Positions 35,569 through 43,519 of a DNA stretch of 60,166 bases are shown here, piece by piece. The notes below the pieces were generated by a model. The model was not told the origin of the DNA. It worked only from the letters and a program-made list of their open reading frames with translations, and did no database searches. Origin of the DNA: a virus; the IMG/VR virus record IMGVR_UViG_3300042301_004453, positions 1 to 60,166 of that record; one strand, given 5' to 3'. Within the stretch, counting starts at the first letter, position 1. The number at the start of each line of letters is the position of its first letter. The translations under genes were made by a program, and so were the position numbers.

Positions 35569-36006
35569 TTATTTACATAATAACCATACTAGTTCAGCAA
35601 TAACGCCTTCACCACCTTTACAGTTAAGTATTTCTATTTTATTACTGTTATAACGAATCGCCCTATCACAATCTTTTGGTGCGAAGAATCTTTCTGATTT
35701 TTCTATTAAACCAAGATCCCAAACATCGTCACCAACGGCAATAAATTTTTCGTTTAGTTGATCAGCAAAAAGTTTTTTATCTTTTGATATAACAATCTCT
35801 GATCCAGTTTTTTTAGCAAAAGTTTCCGAACCTGGCCAGCTACTTGCTGTTAATATGATAACATCATAACCATATGATATTAATTCCCTAATAGCCCTAA
35901 CATCACGTGTATTGGTACCTTTAAATTGTTCACCATTGTGTGTATAATATATCTTACCATCTGTTAAGACACCATCAAAATCAATTAATATTTTTGTTAC
36001 TTCCAT
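35569..36006 (-). CDS. KdsC-like HAD phosphatase
   Basis: The 145-residue C0-type HAD enzyme has motif I LIDFDGVLTDGKIY with both catalytic Asp residues, motif II VIILTAS, a Lys in SKDKK (motif III) and motif IV VGDDVWDLGL. The family includes KDO-8-phosphate and sialate-9-phosphate phosphatases that make precursors for surface sugars. It lies directly downstream of a glycosyltransferase gene, so a sugar-phosphate substrate is likely. Which sugar cannot be read from the sequence. Confidence 0.8.
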   Translation of the reverse strand: MEVTKILIDFDGVLTDGKIYYTHNGEQFKGTNTRDVRAIRELISYGYDVIILTASSWPGSETFAKKTGSEIVISKDKKLFADQLNEKFIAVGDDVWDLGLIEKSERFFAPKDCDRAIRYNSNKIEILNCKGGEGVIAELVWLLCK

Positions 36007-36016
36007 TTAAATTTAT

Positions 36017-36658
36017 TTACATAAGGATTAATCGCCAATTATTGCCGTAATCCTTATTTAATATTTGATACTCAAAACTATTTCTAGCGTCTCTTAATTC
36101 TTTTCTTTTTTTGGATATTGGGTTTGATAAATCTTTTACAAGATACCTGTGATCAACAAAAGCGCCATGATCGACACCAATTTTATAACCAAGCTTTTTG
36201 ATTTCAAAACTCCAAACCAAATCAAAAAACCAATAATGATAATTTTCATTTAAAGGATATTTTAAAAACAAGTCAGTTCTAACAATTGGTGATGTCCACT
36301 CAATATACTTTGTTTCAATAACTTGTCCAGATTTATTATTTATATGTGATGGGTGATCACTATCATGTGTTGGGTGAATTGCTGCAAAGCCTGTGTTATC
36401 CATCGATTCCACTAATCTATTAACAACATCTAATGTAAAATTATTATTTGTTACAAAAAACAAATATTCAGGTAAATTATCACCAAAAATAATATTTAAT
36501 TCTGGTATTGCTGAGTTAAAAGCTTTTGTCATAGAGCCAACACCTTCCCTATCAACATATATAACAGGTAAACCAGAATCAACAATATTTTTTTGCGTTG
36601 ATTCCCAATAATCTTCTAAATATTTTAATGCGATTATACAGACTTTATTAGATTCCAT
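36017..36658 (-). CDS. GT2-like glycosyltransferase
   Basis: The 213-residue protein has KVCIIALKYLEDYWESTQKN, VIYVDREGVGSMTKAFNSAI and the acceptor-side YHYWFFDLVWSFEIKKLGYK with VDHGAFVDHRYL, as in short GT2 proteins. It is shorter than most and lacks an obvious DxD, having VTNNN at that place. It overlaps the WbsX-like gene by 11 bases. Confidence 0.65.
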   Translation of the reverse strand: MESNKVCIIALKYLEDYWESTQKNIVDSGLPVIYVDREGVGSMTKAFNSAIPELNIIFGDNLPEYLFFVTNNNFTLDVVNRLVESMDNTGFAAIHPTHDSDHPSHINNKSGQVIETKYIEWTSPIVRTDLFLKYPLNENYHYWFFDLVWSFEIKKLGYKIGVDHGAFVDHRYLVKDLSNPISKKRKELRDARNSFEYQILNKDYGNNWRLILM

Positions 36659-37727
36659 TTAATGCGTTTTTTATCGCAACCAAATATTGGTTACCATATA
36701 GATCACTCGGTTCAATTACCGCACCTTCACCCCATTCATTCCAAGCAAAAATAAATAAGTAATTATAAGGTTCATTATTGTCGTCAACAACATTATTTAA
36801 CTGTTTTTTTAAATAAAACTCAAAGTTTTTTGGGTCGTTGTATAAATCAATTGTTGATGCTCTGTTTTTAGCCCTTGGGGATGAGTCCCAACCACTATAA
36901 AAACCACGAATATATGGTTTATCACCAACATCTTTTGGTTTCTTAAGATTGGTTATGTCTTCCCATTTTTTAGGTGCATAGAATATAGTTACATCATCAT
37001 TACTTTCTGGTTCTGGTTTAGAAAATCTATTTACATACATAGGGTGGTACTCGATATATGCATCAGCATTTTTATTAACACCTTCATAACTACCATCTTC
37101 ATTAAAATGGTTTAAAGTTTGTGAAAAAATAATACCATCAAAACCCTCTTTCTTAGCTAAGTTATCAAAATGTTTTTTAAATTTATCAAACTCTTTAAAG
37201 TGACCCATTCTATAAACAAGAAACATTGGTTTATTATCAACTTTTATATAATTTTTGTGTTTAAAAAATTTCAATAAATAATTAAAATGTTCTGTCCAAT
37301 CTTTTTCAGTACCATATTCCTGTTTTATTAGGTAGTTTTTTTCCATACCATCCCAAGTTCTTGTCCAAGGTTCGTTTGCCCATTCAAAACAAAAATTAAT
37401 GTTAGGTTCACCATCCTCAAGCATTCTCTCAGCAACCTCATACATAACTTTATTACCTGGGTGACCATAAAACCAATAATGGTAAAGACAAAACCCATCT
37501 ATACCATGCTCTTTGGCTAACTCAGCGTGTCTTTTTCTAACAGTATAACTTCTCAGATCATAATCACCAAATTCAGATGATGTTCTCATAAATTTTTGAT
37601 TTTTATGAAATTTTTTTACGCTATATAGATTATTCCACTCAGTAAAACCACGGCCCCAAAATTGATCATTTTCATCAAAAGGGTGAAATTGTGGTAGATA
37701 GAAACAAATAATTTTTGGTTTAGACAT
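36648..37727 (-). CDS. WbsX/GH99-like glycan protein
   Basis: The 359-residue protein has the unmistakable WbsX start IICFYLPQFHPFDENDQFWG, with GFTEWNNL, HGIDGFCLYHYWFYG, FCFEWANEPW and a C-terminal IFAWNEWGEGAVIEP. The family (GH99-like TIM barrel, found in O-antigen and rhamnan gene clusters) acts on or transfers polysaccharide sugars. It overlaps the RgpF-like gene by 8 bases, as the two domains are often fused or neighbours in bacteria. Confidence 0.85.
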   Translation of the reverse strand: MSKPKIICFYLPQFHPFDENDQFWGRGFTEWNNLYSVKKFHKNQKFMRTSSEFGDYDLRSYTVRKRHAELAKEHGIDGFCLYHYWFYGHPGNKVMYEVAERMLEDGEPNINFCFEWANEPWTRTWDGMEKNYLIKQEYGTEKDWTEHFNYLLKFFKHKNYIKVDNKPMFLVYRMGHFKEFDKFKKHFDNLAKKEGFDGIIFSQTLNHFNEDGSYEGVNKNADAYIEYHPMYVNRFSKPEPESNDDVTIFYAPKKWEDITNLKKPKDVGDKPYIRGFYSGWDSSPRAKNRASTIDLYNDPKNFEFYLKKQLNNVVDDNNEPYNYLFIFAWNEWGEGAVIEPSDLYGNQYLVAIKNALNGI

Positions 37728-38700
37728 ATTTAATTGTTTTATGTAATTTTTTTATTGTTAAAATGGGTAAAAACCTTTCAAATGCGTGGGCCATTTGCCC
37801 GTCAAGATCAGAACCATCTTCAAAATATGATAAATCCATTAACGCACCTATTTCTTCAATTAATTCTGCATTACATAAAAAAAATGTACCAGCTGAAAAT
37901 TCTAATTTATTTAAGTCGTAATCAACTCCATATAATTGCATTAATTTTTTTAAATTAGTATAATTACTACCCATGGAATTTGTTTTATATAAACCTGGTA
38001 CTACCAAACCAAAATTATTATACCTTATATCTTTAATAAGGTTATTAACTTTATTTTCGTCACCCATTAATGAAGTTAACATATCATTTCTCCAAACGTG
38101 CCCACTTTTTAAATGCGGGCTCTTTTTTGTGTGTATAAAATATACACAATCATACTGATTTTTTATAATATATTTTGACATGGTTATTAAACCACCAATA
38201 TCACGACCTTTATTAATATTTTTAATAATTTTTGCGTTGGGGTATTTATCAACTATTTTGTATATAACATCATTATCATATTTATCCATCACAGCGTTTA
38301 TATATAGGTCAAACTCACATTCGATGTTACTCAAATAGCTGTCTAGCGTATCCCATAGGTCTGGGTAGAACATGTGAAGAAAAACAGCCAATTTCCTTTG
38401 TCTAAAAGGGAAAGGTTCAATATTATTAATATTATCTATAATACCAAATTTTTCTGTTATTTCTGGAAAAGCGTAATCTGCAACAAATTCTTTTTTTTCA
38501 AAATACTTTGTTACATCAGGGGCCTCATTTTTTCTAACTACTGTTGAAGTTTTTTTCACGTATGGTTCACCTTTATTTGTATCCGTATAACTTTTTTTTA
38601 TGGTTATTTTTGGTAGATCAACTAATCTCTCTTCTTGTACGAGATCTTCCGTTATGGTATAATCATCTTTTACTTTTTTTCTAATTCTAAAAAAACCCAT
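37720..38700 (-). CDS. RgpF-like rhamnan synthesis protein
   Basis: The 326-residue protein has a variable, charged N-terminal ~105 residues and then the RgpF family pattern: LAVFLHMFYPDLWDTLDSYL, AKIIKNINKGRDIGGLITM, CVYFIHTKKSPHL and WRNDMLTSLMGDE. RgpF acts in rhamnose-glucose or similar surface polysaccharide assembly. With the coupled WbsX-like protein it suggests polymer or fibre glycan building. Confidence 0.8.
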   Translation of the reverse strand: MGFFRIRKKVKDDYTITEDLVQEERLVDLPKITIKKSYTDTNKGEPYVKKTSTVVRKNEAPDVTKYFEKKEFVADYAFPEITEKFGIIDNINNIEPFPFRQRKLAVFLHMFYPDLWDTLDSYLSNIECEFDLYINAVMDKYDNDVIYKIVDKYPNAKIIKNINKGRDIGGLITMSKYIIKNQYDCVYFIHTKKSPHLKSGHVWRNDMLTSLMGDENKVNNLIKDIRYNNFGLVVPGLYKTNSMGSNYTNLKKLMQLYGVDYDLNKLEFSAGTFFLCNAELIEEIGALMDLSYFEDGSDLDGQMAHAFERFLPILTIKKLHKTIKYV

Positions 38701-38733
38701 ATAATATTACTTTAATCTAAATAGTTATAAAAA

Positions 38734-40173
38734 TTAAATAACATCGGATATTTTACTCAAAGAGTCATTAAAATCTTCAATGTGTTTATCGTTATTAAAT
38801 TCATATTCATAACCAAGCTTATACTTTTTATTAAACTCGCTTAACCTTTTTCTATAAGACGACATTTTATTTAAAAAATATTTTAAACCAAGTCGTTTGT
38901 AGTGTAGGAGTAAAAAATTATTTTCGAATAGTTTAACCTTAGGGCCTCTTGGTGCAGCGACATGGCAACCACCATTATAATTTATTTCTGTTATATCCTT
39001 TGTTTTAAACATAACCATCTTATCAAAAAGATTGTTTTTATAACCAGTTTTAACAAGATTAGTTAACTTATCATTATAGTTAAACTCAAACTCATTTACA
39101 ATCATATCATAACCAGTTGGTTTAATGAGGGTGGCATCGCTTTCGTAAAAATCAATAATTGATTTCTTTAAATCATCACTGTATAAAAATTCATCCATAT
39201 CACATACAATGACAATATCAGCCTTACCTATTGAGTTTTTCCATGCGTTATTTTTTATTTGTAGGTAAGCATCATCTCTAATCTGGTCATTTGTATCATA
39301 AGGTATAATCGTGACTTTAGGGTGTTTTTTTAAAATCTTTGTACCGTTATCATTTGACTTATTATCATAAACAAATATGTTGGAAACCAAATTCTCATAG
39401 TGATTTAAAAAATACGGTATAATCTTTTCCTCGTTCCAGCAAAGGACATGCATGTCTATTTTAGGTAGGTCTTTATCGAAGATGATATGACTGTTTTCTT
39501 TATTTAAACAAATTGGTAATTTATCAGAATAAATTGACTCAAATTTAGTTTTATTTTCAGCCCATTGTTGGTTAACAGCACCAACTGATTTATGTAGTAT
39601 TAGGATGTTTGAGATTAAACCTATTTTTACATTATCTAAATGATTTTTAAAACAAAAAGACAAATCGTAAAAATGAAACCCGTTAAATTTTTCATCAAAT
39701 TTATGTTTTATGATATTTTTGTTAACAGCAATAAATAAACCGTCAACAACAACCATCTCTTTTAAATCATTACCATAATTTTGTGAATACTTATTTGTCC
39801 AAACTTTAGTACCATCAGTATGTTTAACAGTACCATGCATCGCATTTTTGATCTCCCACCACATACCACTAATCATATGGTTTGTACCAGCAACACCAAG
39901 AATGCCATATTCTGGATTTTTGGTGAAAGCTTTTAATAATTTCTCACCCCAATTTTTTGTCTCAAATAAGATATCATCATGACAAAAAACAACAATGTCG
40001 CTTGATGCCTCTGACAAACCCTTATTATATATCTCAGTTAAAGAATATTCACCATTATTCTCATAAGGTAAAACCTCAACACCTTTATACATGCATGTTT
40101 TTTTAACATGATCAATAAAGTTTTCGTCTATTTTTCTGGTTGAGAATACAACACTAATTTTATAGTCCATCAT
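38734..40173 (-). CDS. Two-domain GT-A glycosyltransferase (GT2-like + GT92-like)
   Basis: The 479-residue protein has an N-terminal GT-A domain (ISVVFSTRKIDENFIDHVK; VVFCHDDILFETKNWGEKLL; LKEMVVVDGLFIAVNKN) to about residue 225. A second GT-A domain follows from about 233 (KIDMHVLCWNEEKIIPYFLN; NIFVYDNKSNDNGTKIL; IVIVCDMDEFLYSDDL with a DMDE metal site), like GT2/GT92 proteins. It could make a disaccharide by two successive transfers. It overlaps the next upstream gene by 14 bases. Confidence 0.8.
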   Translation of the reverse strand: MMDYKISVVFSTRKIDENFIDHVKKTCMYKGVEVLPYENNGEYSLTEIYNKGLSEASSDIVVFCHDDILFETKNWGEKLLKAFTKNPEYGILGVAGTNHMISGMWWEIKNAMHGTVKHTDGTKVWTNKYSQNYGNDLKEMVVVDGLFIAVNKNIIKHKFDEKFNGFHFYDLSFCFKNHLDNVKIGLISNILILHKSVGAVNQQWAENKTKFESIYSDKLPICLNKENSHIIFDKDLPKIDMHVLCWNEEKIIPYFLNHYENLVSNIFVYDNKSNDNGTKILKKHPKVTIIPYDTNDQIRDDAYLQIKNNAWKNSIGKADIVIVCDMDEFLYSDDLKKSIIDFYESDATLIKPTGYDMIVNEFEFNYNDKLTNLVKTGYKNNLFDKMVMFKTKDITEINYNGGCHVAAPRGPKVKLFENNFLLLHYKRLGLKYFLNKMSSYRKRLSEFNKKYKLGYEYEFNNDKHIEDFNDSLSKISDVI

Positions 40174-40468
40174 CTTCTTCCTCTACGATTAAACTCCTTT
40201 CAAGATTATCGCTTTTGTATTTTAAAACAGGTATGATACCTTTTATTGTTTGGATATACGTGAATAGTTGATTAACCTCATCAAGTTCACGCTCAAGAAA
40301 TGTGGCTAGTTTATAATCCTCTGAATTTAATGGGTAAACAAAAGCATACAAAACTTTATCACCAACCTGTATTCTTTTACCAGACCAAACAGTTTTATAT
40401 TCTATTTGATTTAATATATCAGGTGTGATTGATTTATACGCTTTTATTTGATCTTTAAATACTATCAT
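40160..40468 (-). CDS. Small hypothetical protein downstream of dUTPase
   Basis: The 102-residue protein is mixed alpha/beta (KTVWSGKRIQVGDKVLYAFV) with an acidic end. Not recognised. It shares one base with the dUTPase gene and 14 with the two-domain glycosyltransferase gene. Confidence 0.6.
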   Translation of the reverse strand: MIVFKDQIKAYKSITPDILNQIEYKTVWSGKRIQVGDKVLYAFVYPLNSEDYKLATFLERELDEVNQLFTYIQTIKGIIPVLKYKSDNLERSLIVEEEDDGL

Positions 40469-41052
40469 TAATTAATACCTGTTGAACCGAATCCACCAGC
40501 ACCTCTATCACTACTTGATAGTGTATTCGTTTTTATAAATTTTGTTTTTCCCATTGTTTGTACAGCTGAAATAACACCTTGTGCAATTCTATCCCCTTTA
40601 TGTACATAAAAAGGTGTTGATTTATCTGAATTATACAATATAACACCAACCTCACCCCTATAACCAGAATCAACAGTACCAGGGCTATTTAAAACCATAA
40701 TACCATTTTTTAAAGCCAACCCACTTCTAGATCTAACTTGTAGCTCATAGCCTAAAGGTATTTCAAAATATAAACCAGTTGGAATTAAAGCCCTGTGACC
40801 AGGCTCAATTTCGATTGTTTTGTTTATATTAGCTCTTATGTCAAAACCACTATCACCTTCTTTTTCATAAGTTGGATCTGGGTTATCCGATTTATTTATA
40901 AAAGAAACTTTTAGTTTAATTAACATTGTTTCTGGATCGTAATCCCAATCACCCATCAGGTGTTGGGTTTGTTTTAGAATACTATCCAATTCGTTTTTTG
41001 TTTCATCATCAAAAAACTCACCCATGTCTAAATTTTCTAATTTATTGTTCAT
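40468..41052 (-). CDS. dut: dUTP diphosphatase
   Basis: The 194-residue trimeric-type dUTPase has all five motifs: GDSGFDIRAN (1), RSRSGLALKNGIMVLNSPG (2 to 3), GTVDSGYRGEVGVIL (3), GDRIAQGVI (4), and SDRGAGGFGSTG (5). An N-terminal ~50-residue extension precedes the core. It removes dUTP, keeping uracil out of phage DNA and making dUMP. Confidence 0.95.
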   Translation of the reverse strand: MNNKLENLDMGEFFDDETKNELDSILKQTQHLMGDWDYDPETMLIKLKVSFINKSDNPDPTYEKEGDSGFDIRANINKTIEIEPGHRALIPTGLYFEIPLGYELQVRSRSGLALKNGIMVLNSPGTVDSGYRGEVGVILYNSDKSTPFYVHKGDRIAQGVISAVQTMGKTKFIKTNTLSSSDRGAGGFGSTGIN

Positions 41053-41053
41053 A

Positions 41054-42274
41054 TTATATTAATGTTTTATAAATTTCAGCCCTCAATTTGGTTACATAGT
41101 TGATATTGTATTTATCTTTAACAGACTCATATAATTTTTCACCAAGATCTTTAACGAGATTTGGGTTATCAATCAATCTCTTAATGTGTTGGCTCCATTG
41201 TTTGTGGTTTTTACTCGGTTCAACTAGTAAAGAATTACCGTTGTCATTAAAACCACCACCCTTTTCTATTGCAGAAACTAAATCAATTGTATATGGTCCA
41301 TAATTCTGTGCAATTATAGCTTTTTTATGGAATCCAGCTTCAATAACTTTCAATTGTGACTTATAAAGGTTGAATGGGCTATCATTTAAAGGTGCTAATG
41401 CCACATCAAATTCATTATAGCCCTTTGCGTATGTGTCAATAGACTTAGTCCAAATTCTTCTATACGGCATATACTTATCATCATAATTCAATGTTTGATC
41501 AAATTTTAATAAATGTTTAATATACTCCTGATCTTTGATTGTTTTAAAATGATCCGTCAAAAAGACTTCATACATAAACCAGGTTGTTTCAACTGGTTGC
41601 ATATCTCTTTCCATTACCTGACCAGTTTCTGGGTGTATGGCTTTAACTTTACCCCTTGTATCGTATCCACATAAAACAATTTGCATTTTATCCCCATATT
41701 CATTTGATTTTTGGGGTACGCCTTTTAATAATTCAATATCTTTTATGTGCGATGAACCACCAAGCCAGCCGAATCTAAGTCGATTTGATTCACTTGGCTG
41801 TGGTTTAAATTGAGTTTCATTAGGGTTTATGGCATTTGCTAAAACAACACAGTTTTTGTTATACCTAAGTACTTCTTTTTGTAACAAGTGCGTAGATACT
41901 GTTACCAAATTAGCTTCTTTTATGATAGAAATTGTGTGGAATGGGATATCATTCTTTTTAGAAGTTTGATAAAGACCATGTGATGGGTCTAAATTCCAAT
42001 GGTCATCTAAGTCAATGATAACTTTACCACCAAATGATTTAATTTTTTTAACAATCTCGACACCCTGTAAGTAATTTCCACCAGGTGCTCTATGAAAGAA
42101 GAATAACTGAAATTTTTTCAAATAGTTATCATCGTTAAAATTAACATTTTCGTTAATCTCAACAAAGAAATCCTCTGGATTGTTATTCTGTAAGGTTACG
42201 TGAGGATCCACGCATCTATATTTACCTGAACCAGCTCGGTCATTTGGTTGTACCAGTATATTAATTTTGCTCAT
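41054..42274 (-). CDS. GT4-like glycosyltransferase
   Basis: The ATG at 42274 is preferred because it begins a canonical SKINILVQPNDRAGSGKYR N-terminus; a longer frame extends 48 bases upstream. The ~406-residue GT-B protein has FFFHRAPGGNYLQGVEI, VIIDLDDHW and VTVSTHLLQKEV, then LRFGWLGGSSHIKDIELL, FDVALAPLNDSPFNLYKS and KVIEAGFHKKAIIAQNYGP. It lies between the kinase-like and dUTPase genes at the upstream end of the second carbohydrate cluster. Confidence 0.8.
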   Translation of the reverse strand: MSKINILVQPNDRAGSGKYRCVDPHVTLQNNNPEDFFVEINENVNFNDDNYLKKFQLFFFHRAPGGNYLQGVEIVKKIKSFGGKVIIDLDDHWNLDPSHGLYQTSKKNDIPFHTISIIKEANLVTVSTHLLQKEVLRYNKNCVVLANAINPNETQFKPQPSESNRLRFGWLGGSSHIKDIELLKGVPQKSNEYGDKMQIVLCGYDTRGKVKAIHPETGQVMERDMQPVETTWFMYEVFLTDHFKTIKDQEYIKHLLKFDQTLNYDDKYMPYRRIWTKSIDTYAKGYNEFDVALAPLNDSPFNLYKSQLKVIEAGFHKKAIIAQNYGPYTIDLVSAIEKGGGFNDNGNSLLVEPSKNHKQWSQHIKRLIDNPNLVKDLGEKLYESVKDKYNINYVTKLRAEIYKTLI

Positions 42275-42337
42275 AAATTCAATATGTTTCCATAATAATA
42301 GGAAAAATAAGGGAAAAATCAAAACATATTATGAAAT

Positions 42338-43087
42338 TTATTTCGGTACAACAACGCCTCTTCTACTAACAACATCAGACGCTTTGGTGTTAGCAAAATA
42401 TATGGCTGTCTTAATATCTTTAGTTTCATGGTATTTTAAAATAAATGAAGCTGTAAAGGTATCACCAGCCCCACTAACATCAATAGTATCTCTTGGCATT
42501 GGGGATGGGTAAACGTTACCCTTATATTCAGCACCCTTTTTACCCAAAGTAGTTATAATATTTAAATCGGCAATTAAACCGTCTTTTTGTTGTAATCTTT
42601 CGCTTTTATTTAATTTAATAAAAGTAAAATCTTTAAATATTGGTAACATAACTCTCTTACTATCAAGTATTGAGCACGATGAGTAATGTCCAATACTGCT
42701 TAAAATTTCATTTGTTAAAAAACCTTTATTGTAATCACTAACAATCACAATATCAGCTAATAATAACTCATCAATTAACTCCTGGGTTAATTGTAGTGGG
42801 TTTACGTCATTCTCACCTTCATCAACACGAATAATCATTTGATTACTTTGCTCGTCAACATACCTTGTTTTAACGATCTTAGTATCCTGATGAATAAATG
42901 TGATATCACATTCTTTTCTAAGCGCTTTAATATTTTCAACAACATTACCAGCCATCCCAGGATTTTTTGTTGTTTTATAAGGGTTTAATATTGGTACTGG
43001 TGCCTCTGGGCATAATCTGGTAACACTACCATATATAAATTTATCAGTACAATTTTCTCCAATAACTACAATCTTTATCTTATCCAT
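42338..43087 (-). CDS. PfkB-family kinase resembling the HldE heptose-7-phosphate kinase domain
   Basis: The 249-residue protein starts at ATG 43087. It has the HldE/RfaE-type N-terminus (VVIGENCTDKFIYGSVTRLC, followed by PEAPVPIL) where HldE has GDxMLDRY...RISPEAPVPV, and the C-terminal PfkB signature DTIDVSGAGDTFTASF. It is shorter than the ~318-residue HldE kinase domain and has no nucleotidyltransferase domain. By family it would phosphorylate D-glycero-D-manno-heptose-7-phosphate at C1, feeding ADP-heptose. Sequence alone cannot exclude another sugar. Confidence 0.75.
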   Translation of the reverse strand: MDKIKIVVIGENCTDKFIYGSVTRLCPEAPVPILNPYKTTKNPGMAGNVVENIKALRKECDITFIHQDTKIVKTRYVDEQSNQMIIRVDEGENDVNPLQLTQELIDELLLADIVIVSDYNKGFLTNEILSSIGHYSSCSILDSKRVMLPIFKDFTFIKLNKSERLQQKDGLIADLNIITTLGKKGAEYKGNVYPSPMPRDTIDVSGAGDTFTASFILKYHETKDIKTAIYFANTKASDVVSRRGVVVPK

Positions 43088-43091
43088 ATCA

Positions 43092-43122
43092 CAAATATAC
43101 AAAAAAAATGGGGAATGTCAAA
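43092..43122 (-). promoter_or_regulatory. Host-type promoter TTTG-N19-TATATTTG
   Basis: On the minus strand TTTG (43122-43119) is followed after 19 bases by TATATTTG (43099-43092), then the ATG of the kinase-like gene four bases later. The -33 box lies in the loop of the preceding terminator hairpin. Transcription would begin at or beside the start codon. Confidence 0.55.
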
Positions 43123-43130
43123 TTCCCCAT
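43108..43130 (-). terminator. Terminator after the DUF397-like gene
   Basis: The 9-bp stem ATGGGGAAT/ATTCCCCAT is followed on the minus strand by eight T. It ends the late transcript that carries the DUF397-like protein. Confidence 0.85.
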
Positions 43131-43159
43131 CATTAGTTTTTTGTTAAAATTTTTAACAA

Positions 43160-43345
43160 TTAATTTTCATTGATGATCTCATCAAATTTACCTTCTTTAG
43201 CCGCCTCAACAAAGTCAGCAAATTGGTTTTTAGTCCATGTTGTTATACCTTCTGGGCCTTCTTTGTCACCTAATACAATTGCATTTTCTTGTACTTCAAT
43301 AACTGGGCAACATTTGTTTTTACAAAATTTAACTACGTTACTCAT
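43160..43345 (-). CDS. DUF397-like small Cys-containing protein
   Basis: The 61-residue protein has CKNKCCP near its start, then IEVQENAIVLGDKEGPEG and ITTWTKNQFADFVEAAKEGKFDE. The order NCVEVA...V.VRDSKDP.GP...F....W..F....K.GEFD of DUF397 (mostly Actinobacteria, often with a HTH partner) is clearly recalled. The distribution would be unusual for DUF397. It starts one base after the holin-like gene's stop, and a terminator follows it. Confidence 0.5.
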   Translation of the reverse strand: MSNVVKFCKNKCCPVIEVQENAIVLGDKEGPEGITTWTKNQFADFVEAAKEGKFDEIINEN

Positions 43346-43346
43346 C

Positions 43347-43514
43347 TTATTTTTTGTTTTTTTCTACAATTGACCAGATACCACCGATCAAAGTTATTGT
43401 TGCACCAACAAGCTCTTGTGATAAAGCTTCGTTGGCTAAACCATTAGCGATTAAAATACCACCAACAAATGTTAATACGTGACGTACAACACCTAATAAT
43501 TGTTCTTTTTTCAT
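43347..43514 (-). CDS. 55-residue holin-like membrane protein
   Basis: A short complete ORF (ATG at 43514) gives a protein with two hydrophobic segments: VVRHVLTFVGGILIANGLA and LVGATITLIGGIWSIV, linked by NEALSQE, with a lysine tail (EKNKK). This closely resembles small phage holins of the Pam3-gp28 kind. It lies five bases after the upstream gene's stop and is adjacent to the DUF397-like gene. It may be the pore former that releases the glucosaminidase/peptidase pair encoded near the left end. Confidence 0.65.
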   Translation of the reverse strand: MKKEQLLGVVRHVLTFVGGILIANGLANEALSQELVGATITLIGGIWSIVEKNKK

Positions 43515-43519
43515 AGTTT

